The notes under the pieces are model-generated. The model searched no databases. It saw only the letters and a list, made by a program, of their open reading frames with translations, and had not been told where the DNA came from. Made by a program: the position numbers and the translations under genes. Of a stretch of 64,000 bases of DNA, positions 29,005-37,566 are shown piece by piece. The stretch's first letter is position 1, and every line of letters starts with the position of its first letter. This stretch comes from Phycisphaerales bacterium (GTDB lineage Bacteria; Planctomycetota; Phycisphaerae; Phycisphaerales; SM1A02), in the NCBI GenBank assembly GCA_022446885.1, contig JAKVBU010000006.1, forward strand, positions 1-64,000, given 5' to 3'.

Positions 29005-29039
29005 GACCGGATCCGGTCACCCCCCTTTTGCAAGAGGGG
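29005..29039 (-). promoter_or_regulatory. Two adjacent inverted repeats between rpsO and pnp
   Basis: On the minus strand, CCCCTCTTGCAAAAGGGG (stem CCCC/GGGG with partial extension) starts directly after the rpsO stop, followed by the perfect 14-bp palindrome GACCGGATCCGGTC (29005-29018). In E. coli the rpsO-pnp junction is an RNase III and autoregulation site. These hairpins occupy the same place; function is inference. Confidence 0.5.
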
Positions 29040-29309
29040 CTACTTGCGCAGACCAAGCCGCTGAATGAGCGTCTTGTATGCGTCGTTGTTCGTGCGAGCG
29101 AGATACCGCAGATGACGATTGCGCTTGCCCACGAGCTTGAGCAGACCCAGCCGTGCGGCGTGGTCCTTCTTGTTGCTCTTGAGGTGCTCGGTGATCTCCT
29201 GAATCCGTGTGGTCAGGAGCGCAATCTGAACCTCGGGCGAACCGGTGTCCGAATCACTGCGGCGGAAATCGCCGACGATGGAACTCTTTTGATTGAGTGT
29301 CAGGGCCAT
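29040..29309 (-). CDS. rpsO: 30S ribosomal protein S15
   Basis: The 89-residue S15 binds 16S rRNA in the platform and repressed its own mRNA in studied species. Signatures are DTGSPEVQIALLTTRIQEITEHLK, DHAARLGLLKLVGKRNRHLRYL and the ending LIQRLGLRK. A hairpin overlapping its ribosome-binding site lies upstream. Confidence 0.97.
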   Translation of the reverse strand: MALTLNQKSSIVGDFRRSDSDTGSPEVQIALLTTRIQEITEHLKSNKKDHAARLGLLKLVGKRNRHLRYLARTNNDAYKTLIQRLGLRK

Positions 29310-29320
29310 TGCTGCACTGA

Positions 29321-29346
29321 TCTCCCCGACGACACCACGTCGCCGG
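29321..29346 (-). promoter_or_regulatory. Candidate S15 leader hairpin overlapping the rpsO ribosome-binding site
   Basis: On the minus strand CCGGCGAC (29339-29346) pairs with GTCGTCGG (29326-29333) across a GTGGT loop: 8 pairs including one G-U. The 3' arm runs into GGGGAGA, the Shine-Dalgarno 11 nt before the rpsO ATG. A hairpin in this position is typical of S15 autoregulatory leaders. Confidence 0.5.
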
Positions 29347-29440
29347 CATTTGGTGAATCGAGGAGTCTAGTGGTTCCAAGGCCGTTTTTCCAGCCTCAGA
29401 CCCCCATGAAGCGGGGTGGGCCACCTACAGGGCCCGATAA

Positions 29441-30673
29441 TCAGCCCTGCAGAGCCTCCAACCAGTCATGCACCCGCCTGCAGCCCTCAGTGATCGACGC
29501 CTCGTCGGTGGCAAAGGACAGCCGAACATGATTGCCGCCGCACCCCAGGAACGACTCGCCGGGAACCACCGCCACGGATGCCTCCTCCAGCAGGGCCTCA
29601 GCAAAGGTCGCCGCTGACGCCAGTTTGCGGCCGCCAGGGCTCGTGCGACCAAAAGTGCTGCTGATATCCGGGAACACATAGAAGGCGCCTCCGGGCGGCG
29701 GGCACGTTACGTGTGGCCAAGCCGACACCTTCTCAAACATGAGGCGGCCGCGCTGCTCAAAGGCGCACCGCATAGCCTCGACCTCTTCGTCTGTACGAGT
29801 GCAGGCGGCAACGATGGCCGGATTGAGGAATCCTGTGATCGACGAACTGCTCTGACTCTGCAGCCGAGTCATGGCTTTGACCACTGCCCCGCCCTGCCCC
29901 GGCGCACATGCCCAACCCACACGCCAGCCTGTGGCCGCCCACGTCTTGCTCAGGCCATTGATCGTGATCGTGCGGTCGGCCACCTGCTCCAACGATCCCA
30001 GTGACAGGTGTTCACGGCCTCCGTAGACCAGCCGGTCATAGATTTCGTCCGACATGATCCATGCCCGATCATGGGCGGCGACCACATCGGCAAGCGCACG
30101 CACCTGCTCTGGGGCATACATCGTGCCGCAGGGGTTTGAAGGGCTGTTGATGATCACCAACTTGGTACGAGGTGTCATCGCCGCAGCGATGGCCTCAGGG
30201 GTCGCGAGGAAGTCGCTCTCAGGTCCTGTTTCAACCTCGACCAGCGTGCCTCCTGCCAACTCAACCATGGGCTTGTAACTCAGCCAGGCGGGGGTGGGCA
30301 GCACGACCTCGTCACCCGGGTCGATCAGCGCCTGAATGGCCAGAAAGCACGAGAATTTGCCGCCATTGGAGATGATGACGTCGTCACCGGTGCACGCGAT
30401 GCCGTTTCGGGTGCGCATGAGATCGGCCACGGCAGCGCGAGTTTCCGGGGCACCTGGCACCGGAACATAGTGCGTCATGCCGCCCTGCAGGGCCTCGATT
30501 GCGGCAGAGCAGACCGGCTCAGGGGTGGTGAAGTCCGGCTCACCGGCGCCGAATCCGATCACGTCCTGCCCCTCATCACGCAATGCCCGCACGCGAGCGG
30601 TCAAAGCGAGCGTGGCTGAGGGCGCGATGGCTGCGGCGCGGGCGGAAACAGCATCGATGCTCGTGGCGGTCAT
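29441..30673 (-). CDS. Class I aminotransferase, aspartate-type
   Basis: This PLP fold-type I enzyme (410 residues from ATG 30673) has VIGFGAGEPDFTTPEPV, INSPSNPCGTMY, WIMSDEIYDRLVYGG and the PLP lysine in NGLSKTWAATGWRVGW, all typical of the bacterial subgroup I-beta aspartate aminotransferases; prephenate specificity cannot be excluded. TAGACT lies 6 nt before the ATG without a Shine-Dalgarno. It is divergent from prfB. Confidence 0.9.
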   Translation of the reverse strand: MTATSIDAVSARAAAIAPSATLALTARVRALRDEGQDVIGFGAGEPDFTTPEPVCSAAIEALQGGMTHYVPVPGAPETRAAVADLMRTRNGIACTGDDVIISNGGKFSCFLAIQALIDPGDEVVLPTPAWLSYKPMVELAGGTLVEVETGPESDFLATPEAIAAAMTPRTKLVIINSPSNPCGTMYAPEQVRALADVVAAHDRAWIMSDEIYDRLVYGGREHLSLGSLEQVADRTITINGLSKTWAATGWRVGWACAPGQGGAVVKAMTRLQSQSSSSITGFLNPAIVAACTRTDEEVEAMRCAFEQRGRLMFEKVSAWPHVTCPPPGGAFYVFPDISSTFGRTSPGGRKLASAATFAEALLEEASVAVVPGESFLGCGGNHVRLSFATDEASITEGCRRVHDWLEALQG

Positions 30674-30679
30674 GGCCAA

Positions 30680-30737
30680 AGTCTAGCACCCTCGTCGCCT
30701 TTGGCCCGCAGTTTGAACCGGCTCGCGCCGCTACCAT
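30680..30737. promoter_or_regulatory. Divergent -10 boxes for the aminotransferase and prfB
   Basis: Minus-strand TAGACT (30680-30685) is 6 nt from the aminotransferase ATG. Plus-strand TACCAT (30732-30737) is 8 nt from the prfB ATG (30746). Neither gene has a recognisable Shine-Dalgarno. Confidence 0.45.
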
Positions 30738-30745
30738 TCCACCCC

Positions 30746-31850
30746 ATGCACTATGAAGCACACCAGCCGGTGCTCGACGATCTTGAGGCGCGGATCTTGA
30801 CCATCCGCGACTCTCTTTGACTTCGATGCAAAAGTTGAACAACGAGACGGCTTGCAGGAGAAGATGAACGACGCGTCGTTCTGGGATGACCAGACGAAGG
30901 CGCAAGCGGTCATCGCTGAGTTCAAGTTGCTCAAGGCCCAAACCGAAGGGCTCGAAGGCATCATCACCGACTTTGAAGATGCCCAGGTGGGTTATGAACT
31001 GGCCCGCGAAGCCGGCGATGACGAATTGCTGGCCGAAGTAGATGACACGCTGCATCGCTTGGTGAATCGCATGGAGCGGGTGGAACTGCAGTCATTGCTG
31101 TCGGGCAAGCACGATCATCGCGATTGCTTCGTCTCCATTCAGGCCGGCGATGGGGGCAACGATGCCGACGACTGGGCCACCATGCTCGATCGCATGTACA
31201 CCGCCTGGTGGGAGAAGCAGGGTTGGAAGGTGGAACAGATCGCCGTCGTCCACGGCTCCGAGGTGGGCATCTCGAGCGTGTCCTATCACATCAAGGGGCC
31301 GCTGGCGTATGGCTACATGTCGTGTGAGCGAGGCACGCACCGACTCGCTCGCGTTAGCCCGTTCAATTCTCAGGGCAAGCGGCAGACCTCGTTCTGCACC
31401 GTAGATGTCACGCCGGAGTTTGAAGAGAGCGACGTCGAGATCGACGAAAACGAGATCGAGCTGACCACGTACGCCCGCTCATCGGGCCCTGGCGGCCAGA
31501 ACGTGAACAAGGTGGCCTCGGCCGTACGCATCGTGCACAAGCCCACGGGCATCATGGTGGTGAGTTCGACGCACAAAGCCCAGCTCCAGAACCGAAAGCA
31601 GGCCATGCGGATTCTGCAGGCCAAACTGGACCAACTTGAAGAGGAGCGGCGCCAAGCCGAACTCGATGCCGCCACGGGCGGCAAGGTTGATCGAGGTTGG
31701 GGATCGCAGATTCGCTCCTACGTGCTGTACGACAATCGCGTGAAGGACCACCGAACCAACCACGAAGTTGGCAACCCACAGACCGTGCTTGATGGCGATC
31801 TCGACGGGTTCATCGACGCGGAACTCAAGCGTCGCCGCAGCGACGGCTGA
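30746..31850 (+). CDS. prfB: Peptide chain release factor 2 (programmed +1 frameshift)
   Basis: RF2 terminates at UGA and UAA. Translation starts at ATG 30746 and meets TGA at 30818-30820 in CTT TGA C. Skipping one base restores the frame: residues 1-24 come from 30746-30817 and the rest from 30819-31850, giving [24 protein letters not shown] across the join in two parts, with a total of 367 residues. The SPF recognition motif ([14 protein letters not shown]) and GGQ motif ([12 protein letters not shown]) are present. The G-rich sequence found 3 nt before CTT in E. coli is absent. The apparent break is a known autoregulatory device, not a mutation. Confidence 0.95.
30815..30821 (+). promoter_or_regulatory. 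RF2 programmed frameshift site CTTTGAC
   Basis: The heptamer CTTTGAC matches the universal RF2 recoding signal (slippery CTT, UGA, C). When RF2 is scarce the ribosome slips +1 and makes more RF2. The preceding bases ATCCGCGACT carry no AGGGGG-like stimulator. Confidence 0.9.
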
Positions 31851-32180
31851 GCACGCTGGATCATCCAATGTCCCGTGTGCTCAGGCGCCGCAGCCAAAAT
31901 CTGCAAGCACGCCGAGCAGGTGCCGTCGTCACACCACCCGTCACCCAGCCACGCCAACGGGGCGCAGTTGCCATTGCAATCGAGAATCTCGTTGTCGGCG
32001 CAGCCTTCGCCTCTGTCTCGCTCACGCGCCTCGTCGGCCTTCCCCTTGGGCGCGACAAAAGACCCGACCGGAGGCGGCATCCAAAAGATAGGCATCGCCC
32101 AAGTCAATCAGCATGGGTGTGCCATGTGCGTGCGACACCATCCAGATCATCAGAGCAATTGGCATGCAGATTGAACGCAT
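31718..32180 (-). pseudogene. Remnant of a small secreted Cys-rich protein
   Basis: The ATG at 32180 has a perfect GGAGGAG site 7 nt upstream and starts a signal-peptide-like sequence (MRSICMPIALMIWMVSHAHG). The frame stops at 32022. In the next frame the message continues as VAPKGKADEARERDRGEG and then GCADNEILDCNGNCAPLAW and GDGWCDDG, a Cys-rich motif common in planctomycete secreted proteins. Removing one base from the four-base run at 32057-32060 joins the two halves. After GDGWCDDG the usual repeat ending is lost and the frame runs antisense into the prfB 3' end. I call it a frameshifted, 3'-truncated gene. Confidence 0.6.
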
Positions 32181-32303
32181 CAGGCACTCCTCCCGTTTGT
32201 CGATCACGATTGCGATGCTACAGCCGGTCCGTCCTGCCCATGAACATCGGTCAACCAACCCCGGTTCTTCACCTCTCAGGCATGCCTTGCATCCGTCGAA
32301 GCG

Positions 32304-33848
32304 TCAGGGTTCGAGCCCAACCGGGTGCACCCCGTAGTGGAAGACTCGGGCCATGCCGGTCGCAAGGTGATAGAGATTGTGGCAGTGAAAGAACCAGTTG
32401 CCGGGGTTGTCGGCATAGAACTCGAAGTCCACCTGCTGCCCCGGACCCACACCGACGGTGTCCTTGATGATTGCGTTGCGCTGCCCCCAGTCGCCGGGCT
32501 TTGCCAGCAATCTGTAGAAGTGCCCGTGCAGATGCATGGGGTGCCACATCTTCGTCTTGTTTGTCAATCGAACACGCACACGCTGTCCATACTCAATGTT
32601 CAGCGGCTGGGCGTCGGCCACATCCTCGGGCACGTAGACCTCTGGATAGAACTCGCCTCCCATCGACCAGAGATAGCGAGACATGTCGCCGCCGAGGTCG
32701 AGTTCGATCGTGTTGATTGGCCCTTCTGGTGGAAGTGTGTCATGTGGTGAACGGAACAGGTCGTATCGCCCCATGCCTGCTGTTCGAGGGCCGAATCGAG
32801 GCCGGTCGAGATTCGGCTTTGCATCTCCATCGGCATTGATCACGCCCACCACCTGCTGGGCCTGCCCAAGTGCGCACCAGTGCAGCGTGAACGAACCCGT
32901 CTCCTTGATGGTGACGAGTACGTCATAGCGCTCCGCAACTGCCATGCAGATACTGTCGGCCTTTACTGGAACACACGGATTGCCGTCACACTGGATGATC
33001 TCCATCTCGTGCCCGTCGAGCGCCACGCGGAATGTTGCTGACGTCGCCCCGTTGATCAGCCGCAATCGCAGGCGATCCCCCTTGCGACAGTTGAAGACCC
33101 ACGGCTCGTCATTGCTGCGCCCGTTGAAGAGAAAGCCTGGGTAGTTGATGTCCACGTTGTAGGGCTCTTTGGCGCCAGGCAGGTTGTATCGATTGCCTCG
33201 GGGCACCTTGACTGCCTCGGTTGCCGGTTGTTGGCCACGAATCTGAGGAATGAGGTCGTCGGGGTTCTGGTTGACCCAATCGGTGCAGAAGCAGGTGACA
33301 TCGTGGTCGTAGCGGTACGGAGGCGTGCGCTCTTCAATGATGAACGGGCCGTGCAGGCCGATCTGCTCCTGAAGCCCAACGTGTGAGTGGTACCAATATG
33401 AACCCGTCTGCACGAGTGGGTACTCGACCAGAAACGACTGCCCCGCCGGAATCGGAATCTGCGTGATGTCAGGCACGCCGTCCATCCAGTTGGGCACGAT
33501 GAGCCCGTGCCAGTGCACCGTTGTGGGTGTGTCCAGTCGGTTCTGGAGCAGCACCCGGAACATGTCGCCTTCGCGATACCTGATTTCCGGCCCGGGGTCC
33601 TGACCATTGACCAGGATGCTGCCCGTAGGCGTTCCCAGCGGCGACGTGATGGCCGGCGCGATGTCGAACACATAGTCTGGCTTGCGCTGCAGAGCGCCCA
33701 CGCGGCGGTCAGCCGCTGTCGGATCGCCCTGATCCTGCCCTTCCAGCCCACTGGCTACAGCGATCGGCGCCAAGCTGGCGGCAGCACCGGCCGTAATCGC
33801 CGCCCTGCGGCTGAGCACGTTCTGTTCATTGCTGAAAGTCGACCTCAT
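32304..33848 (-). CDS. Multicopper oxidase, Tat-exported
   Basis: The 514-residue protein has a twin-arginine signal (LSRRAAITAGAAASLAPIAVA) and all four copper-binding blocks: TTVHWHGLIVP, GSYWYHSHVGLQEQ, HPMHLHGHFYRLLA and WFFHCHNLYHLATGM. The last lacks a run of Met, so a CueO-type cuprous oxidase is less likely than a laccase-like or copper-resistance (CopA-like) enzyme. It oxidises metal or phenolic substrates in the periplasm with O2. AGAGGGA lies upstream of the ATG. The two flanking intergenic regions both hold gene remnants. Confidence 0.92.
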   Translation of the reverse strand: MRSTFSNEQNVLSRRAAITAGAAASLAPIAVASGLEGQDQGDPTAADRRVGALQRKPDYVFDIAPAITSPLGTPTGSILVNGQDPGPEIRYREGDMFRVLLQNRLDTPTTVHWHGLIVPNWMDGVPDITQIPIPAGQSFLVEYPLVQTGSYWYHSHVGLQEQIGLHGPFIIEERTPPYRYDHDVTCFCTDWVNQNPDDLIPQIRGQQPATEAVKVPRGNRYNLPGAKEPYNVDINYPGFLFNGRSNDEPWVFNCRKGDRLRLRLINGATSATFRVALDGHEMEIIQCDGNPCVPVKADSICMAVAERYDVLVTIKETGSFTLHWCALGQAQQVVGVINADGDAKPNLDRPRFGPRTAGMGRYDLFRSPHDTLPPEGPINTIELDLGGDMSRYLWSMGGEFYPEVYVPEDVADAQPLNIEYGQRVRVRLTNKTKMWHPMHLHGHFYRLLAKPGDWGQRNAIIKDTVGVGPGQQVDFEFYADNPGNWFFHCHNLYHLATGMARVFHYGVHPVGLEP

Positions 33849-33908
33849 GTCGAGAATCCCTCTTGCTGAGTGCCGAATCTGAGTTGTAGCAGACGCTACT
33901 ATTTCGAA

Positions 33909-34203
33909 ATGCGACGTACCATCCCCTTCACTGTACTGACTCTCACTGCGACGGCCCTCGGGGAAGAAGCCTCACAGATGTCGGCTGATGGACGGCGATC
34001 CGGCCCACCGACTCACGGGCGATGGCAGTGCTGGCGCATCCGGAGGCTACGAGGCGTGTGTCGAACTGTACTACCTCGCCCAACTCACGCCCTGCCTGTA
34101 TGTGCAGCCCGGTATTGAGTGGATCGGCCATCCCGGCGGCGGTGACGAAGCACCGCTGGACAACGCGGTCGTGGGCTATTCGGTCGTTGGCGTCGAGTTC
34201 TGA
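33909..34203 (+). pseudogene. Remnant of an OprB-type carbohydrate porin
   Basis: The ATG at 33909, preceded by TACTAT at 6 nt, starts a signal-peptide-like sequence (MRRTIPFTVLTLTATALG). About 60 nt later the other frame encodes a typical OprB C-terminus: VELYYLAQLTPCLYVQPGIEW, then GHPGG, DNAVVGYSVVGVEF and stop. The 400 or so residues in between are gone and the two ends are out of frame. This looks like an internal deletion that left both gene ends. Confidence 0.6.
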
Positions 34204-34295
34204 ACGATCACGAGCAAGTTCCTTGTGGGGGCGACGGTCTGCAGCGCATCTGCCTTGCAGGCCGTCGTTGCTATCTGAGTCGCCACGAGCGGCCT

Positions 34296-35297
34296 CTACC
34301 AGGGCAGACTGTCGGGATCGACATTCCCGCCGCTGAGAATCAGTCCAACACGAGTGCCCGGCTCGATCGTGCCCGACCTTGCAAGCAGCGCTGCCAATGG
34401 GGTGGCGCCGCTTGGCTCCACAACCGTCTTGGCTCGCGTCATCAGCAATCGCATGGCCTCGATGACCGAGTCATCAGAGACAGTCAAGATCGTCTCAAGA
34501 TGGTCACGCAAAATGGGCCAATTCAGTTTGCCCAGACTGGTGAGCAGGCCATCGCAGATCGTGTCGGGGCTTTCTTGGGCAATCCACTCGCCGGCCTCCA
34601 GTGAGCGAGCAGCATCGTCGGCACCATCGGGCTCGACGCCGATGCACCGCACTGCAGGTGCAAGCGCCGCCGCCGCAAGGCAGGTGCCCGACATGAGCCC
34701 CCCGCCTCCGACCGGTGCCATGATGACATCGAGATCGGGAACCGCCTCCAGCAATTCCACCGCCGCGGTTGCCGCTCCGGCCACGATGCGAGCGTCATCG
34801 TAGGGATGGATGAACGTGGCCCCGGTGTCTTCCATCACCTGAGCAGCTGTATCTTCGCGAGCCTGAAGCGTCGGCTCACAGTCCACAACTGTGGCGCCGT
34901 ACCCCTCCACCGCCATGCGCTTCACACGAGGGGCCGAGGTGGGCATCACGATCCAGGCAGGCACGCCACGTTCCAGCGCTGCTCGCGCCAACGCCTGTGC
35001 ATGATTGCCGCTGGAGTGCGTACACACGCCTTTGGAGGCAAGCCCTTCGCTCAAGGATCGCACAGCATTACTGGCCCCGCGAAACTTGAACGCCCCTACA
35101 CCCTGCAGGTTCTCAGCCTTCATGAACACACGGCAGTTCGTAATGCGATCGATCGCTGCGCAGGTCAGCACCGGCGTTGGGTGAACCACCCCTGCGATGC
35201 GCTCATGCGCTTTGCGAATGTCCTCAATAGTCGGCGCTTCTGCCACGGCAGAAGTCAGGCTATCAGCGTCGGCGACGAGACGCCCCCATGCCTGCAA
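34296..35297 (-). CDS. Threonine dehydratase/serine racemase family enzyme
   Basis: This 333-residue PLP fold-type II enzyme has VHPTPVLTCAAID, VFMKAENLQGVGAFKFRGASNAV (PLP Lys K71), THSSGNHAQALA, APVGGGGLMSG (phosphate loop) and GLILSGGNVD at the end. There is no C-terminal ACT domain, so it is a catabolic or biodegradative threonine dehydratase or serine racemase rather than isoleucine-controlled IlvA. The start overlaps the end of the upstream PEP-CTERM gene by 35 nt. Confidence 0.88.
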   Translation of the reverse strand: MQAWGRLVADADSLTSAVAEAPTIEDIRKAHERIAGVVHPTPVLTCAAIDRITNCRVFMKAENLQGVGAFKFRGASNAVRSLSEGLASKGVCTHSSGNHAQALARAALERGVPAWIVMPTSAPRVKRMAVEGYGATVVDCEPTLQAREDTAAQVMEDTGATFIHPYDDARIVAGAATAAVELLEAVPDLDVIMAPVGGGGLMSGTCLAAAALAPAVRCIGVEPDGADDAARSLEAGEWIAQESPDTICDGLLTSLGKLNWPILRDHLETILTVSDDSVIEAMRLLMTRAKTVVEPSGATPLAALLARSGTIEPGTRVGLILSGGNVDPDSLPW

Positions 35298-35973
35298 TCA
35301 ACACCACGGCCAATGCACTCGGCGCGGGCACAAAGTCGAGATTGATCCGGATGCCCGACGACACGATGGAGCCATCAGGTGTGTATTCCCAGCAGATGCC
35401 CTGCAGATTCCAGGCAAGCATGGACGGGTCGGCGAGCCCCAGACGACTCTGATCGAGCGTCGAGGCATAGGTGCTGTCTACCCAATCATTGAATGCGGGA
35501 TTGGATTCGGCCCACAAGTCCCAGGCGGCAACATGATTTGAGGGCAGGTCTCCAAAGAGGGAAGCAGATGCGCCGGCGATGCCCAGATCTCCAAATTGCG
35601 AAAGCAGTTCGAAGCCATTGAAGCCTTCATTGGGCAGCAGATAAAAGACGCCCCACGTGGCGTCTGGATCGTGCAGAAACTGGCCTCGAAACGTGAGGTC
35701 GATCCAAGTGTCTCCGATGTCGACAGAGAGTTCCGACCAGCCCGCGTAGACAGGGTTGTCAGGATCGTCGTAGTTGTAGACATCATTGTGGTTTGACCAC
35801 TCGACATCGTTCGTCACGAGCACGTCTGAGAAGAGGACCTCATACCCACCATTGAAGGGGTTGTCATCCGACAAGAAGTTCAGATCGACCGTCTGGCCCA
35901 TGAGCCCGGCACCGGCCGATGCGGCCACGCCCAACGACGCACCCACTGCAATCACACCATGCTTCCAGCGCAT
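35263..35973 (-). CDS. Secreted PEP-CTERM-type protein
   Basis: The 236-residue protein has a signal peptide (MRWKHGVIAVGASLGVAASAGA) and a beta-rich, Asn/Asp-rich body with no known domain (DDNPFNGGYEVLFSDVLV, YAGWSELSVDIGDTWIDLTF). It ends in the sorting signal VPAPSALAVVLIAGMGASRRRR form: PAPSALAVV, membrane segment, RRRR. It is the second protein of this class here. GGAGGGAGAG precedes the ATG. Confidence 0.82.
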   Translation of the reverse strand: MRWKHGVIAVGASLGVAASAGAGLMGQTVDLNFLSDDNPFNGGYEVLFSDVLVTNDVEWSNHNDVYNYDDPDNPVYAGWSELSVDIGDTWIDLTFRGQFLHDPDATWGVFYLLPNEGFNGFELLSQFGDLGIAGASASLFGDLPSNHVAAWDLWAESNPAFNDWVDSTYASTLDQSRLGLADPSMLAWNLQGICWEYTPDGSIVSSGIRINLDFVPAPSALAVVLIAGMGASRRRR

Positions 35974-36113
35974 TTTTGCTCTCTCTCCCTCCGCCGAATG
36001 CCCTCAGCGGCCTGCACTTCCAAGGTAAGCACCAGCCAGCAGCAGGTCAATGACCGATCAGAGAACCGCTGTCCGCCAGCCGCAGGCCCAATCGGCAATG
36101 GGCGAGTTCAGGG

Positions 36114-36737
36114 CTAGGGAGCGTCTGGCCGCCGTAGATGCACGGCCCAAGCGGGCGGCAGGTTCATCATGACCAACTTCCGCTTGCCCGCCATGTCTCG
36201 TTCCAGACGCCGAACGAAGCGGGCATGCCAGGCCATGGCCCGCTTGACAGGCCTCGCCCCAATGCCGCTTCGAAGGTGCCGAATGGCCGCATATTCAAAG
36301 AACGAGAGCGTTCCGCCAGGGCGAATCAGGCTCACCAGCCGCCGCAAGATCGACCGGCTCAAGTGGGTCGGAAACGCGTTGTATGGCAGCCCGCACACCA
36401 CGGCGTCGTACCCAGCCTCGAGTTCAGCATCGATGATCGATCCCTCGTGCAGCGTGACGCCACCGGGCGCATCATGCAGCACGCGCTCACGCAGGTGGGT
36501 ACAGAAGGCAGCGTTGAGTTCGACGACGTCCAACTGATCGCCGTCTTCCATGGCATCAACCAACATCTGGGTAAAGACGCCTGTGCCCGCCCCGACCTCG
36601 AGCCACCGCCTCGGGCCAGGGCATGCACGAGCCGGCGCCGTGATGGCGCGGGCCAACCCCTTCGAAGATGGCGCGATGGCGCCGACCGACTCCCGGTCGT
36701 TCAGGAACGCTCGCAGGAAACCCCGACGAGACGCCAT
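36114..36737 (-). CDS. SAM-dependent methyltransferase, PmtA-like
   Basis: The 207-residue protein begins FLRAFLNDRESVGAIAPSSKGLARAI, a block shared by phospholipid N-methyltransferases and KsgA-like enzymes. It has motif I WLEVGAGTGVFTQML, DVVELNAAFCTHLRERV and AVVCGLPYNAFP. Phosphatidylethanolamine methylation is the best guess; rRNA methylation is less likely. It starts 9 nt after rplT and is probably in the rpmI-rplT operon. Confidence 0.8.
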   Translation of the reverse strand: MASRRGFLRAFLNDRESVGAIAPSSKGLARAITAPARACPGPRRWLEVGAGTGVFTQMLVDAMEDGDQLDVVELNAAFCTHLRERVLHDAPGGVTLHEGSIIDAELEAGYDAVVCGLPYNAFPTHLSRSILRRLVSLIRPGGTLSFFEYAAIRHLRSGIGARPVKRAMAWHARFVRRLERDMAGKRKLVMMNLPPAWAVHLRRPDAP

Positions 36738-36746
36738 GAGTCAGAG

Positions 36747-37118
36747 TCAGCCAGCGGCCTGGGCCGTCGTACACGCCTCAGCCTGTTCGACGAGCGCATC
36801 GAAGGTCGCCGGGTCGTTGATGGCGATCTCGCTGAGCATCTTGCGATTCAGGGAGATGCCGGCGCGGCCCAGCCCGTTGATGAATCGGCTGTAGCGCGTG
36901 CCCCGCATGCGGCAGGCAGCCGAGATACGGGTGATCCACAGGCGACGGAAGTCACGCTTACGGTTGCGACGATCGCGATATGCGAATTGACCGGCTCGCA
37001 GCAGGGCTACCTGTGCCTGCTGCTTGTGACGACGATTGGTGCCCTGATAGCCGCGAGCGGCGCGGAGAATGCGGTTGCGGGCCTTTGTTCGGGCGGCGCC
37101 CTTACGTGCGCGTGGCAT
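36747..37118 (-). CDS. rplT: 50S ribosomal protein L20
   Basis: The 123-residue L20 acts early in 50S assembly. It has ARGYQGTNRRHKQQAQVALLRAGQFAYRDRRNRKRDFRRLWITRI in pieces, then MLSEIAINDPATFDALV. It follows rpmI by about 100 nt. The usual infC is not upstream. Confidence 0.97.
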   Translation of the reverse strand: MPRARKGAARTKARNRILRAARGYQGTNRRHKQQAQVALLRAGQFAYRDRRNRKRDFRRLWITRISAACRMRGTRYSRFINGLGRAGISLNRKMLSEIAINDPATFDALVEQAEACTTAQAAG

Positions 37119-37224
37119 GGTCAGTTGCTCCTGGTTCGATCGGAGGGTGGAGGGGCCACCGCTTCAACCCGTCGAACACAAATCCGGTTGTCGTTTGTGC
37201 AGCTCGCCTCAGAGCGAGCGGCGG

Positions 37225-37566
37225 TCAATCTTCAGTTTGCGTTTCGTCGGATTCGACCGCAGCAGCTTCGACAGCCTCAACGGCCTCTTCGACAACGGCT
37301 GCTGGCACTTCAACCTGCGGGGCTGAGCACTCACAGGTGCAGCAGCCACGGCTGGCTCCACCAGCGGTGATCCGACGATGCAACATTGAGGCAACACGCC
37401 GCACATCAGAAGCGTGGGCGTAGGCCGAGTTGTGATACGAGCGGAGCAACTTGCCCGACTTGTGCGATCGCTTGTGCCGGCCAAAGGCGCGGCCATGCTT
37501 CACGCGCCCTGAGGCGGTGACGCGGATTCGCTTGAGGAGCCCCTTGTTGGGCTTGTTCTTGGGCAT
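37225..37566 (-). CDS. rpmI: 50S ribosomal protein L35 with acidic Cys-containing tail
   Basis: Residues 1-65 (start ATG 37566) match L35: MPKNKPNKGLLKRIRVTASGR and RSYHNSAYAHASDVRRVASML. A 45-residue tail follows, first with RGCCTCECSAP (C75, C76, C78, C80) and then an acidic Ala/Glu/Val-rich part. L35 is normally about 65 residues, so the tail is unusual. Four closely spaced Cys could bind zinc; the acidic part could be unstructured. Confidence 0.92.
   Translation of the reverse strand: MPKNKPNKGLLKRIRVTASGRVKHGRAFGRHKRSHKSGKLLRSYHNSAYAHASDVRRVASMLHRRITAGGASRGCCTCECSAPQVEVPAAVVEEAVEAVEAAAVESDETQTED

Noticed and set aside
30820-30852. Broken prfB (pseudogene) because of the internal TGA
   Set aside because: The stop lies in the exact CTTTGAC recoding context and the +1 frame continues with RF2 sequence, so it is the programmed frameshift.
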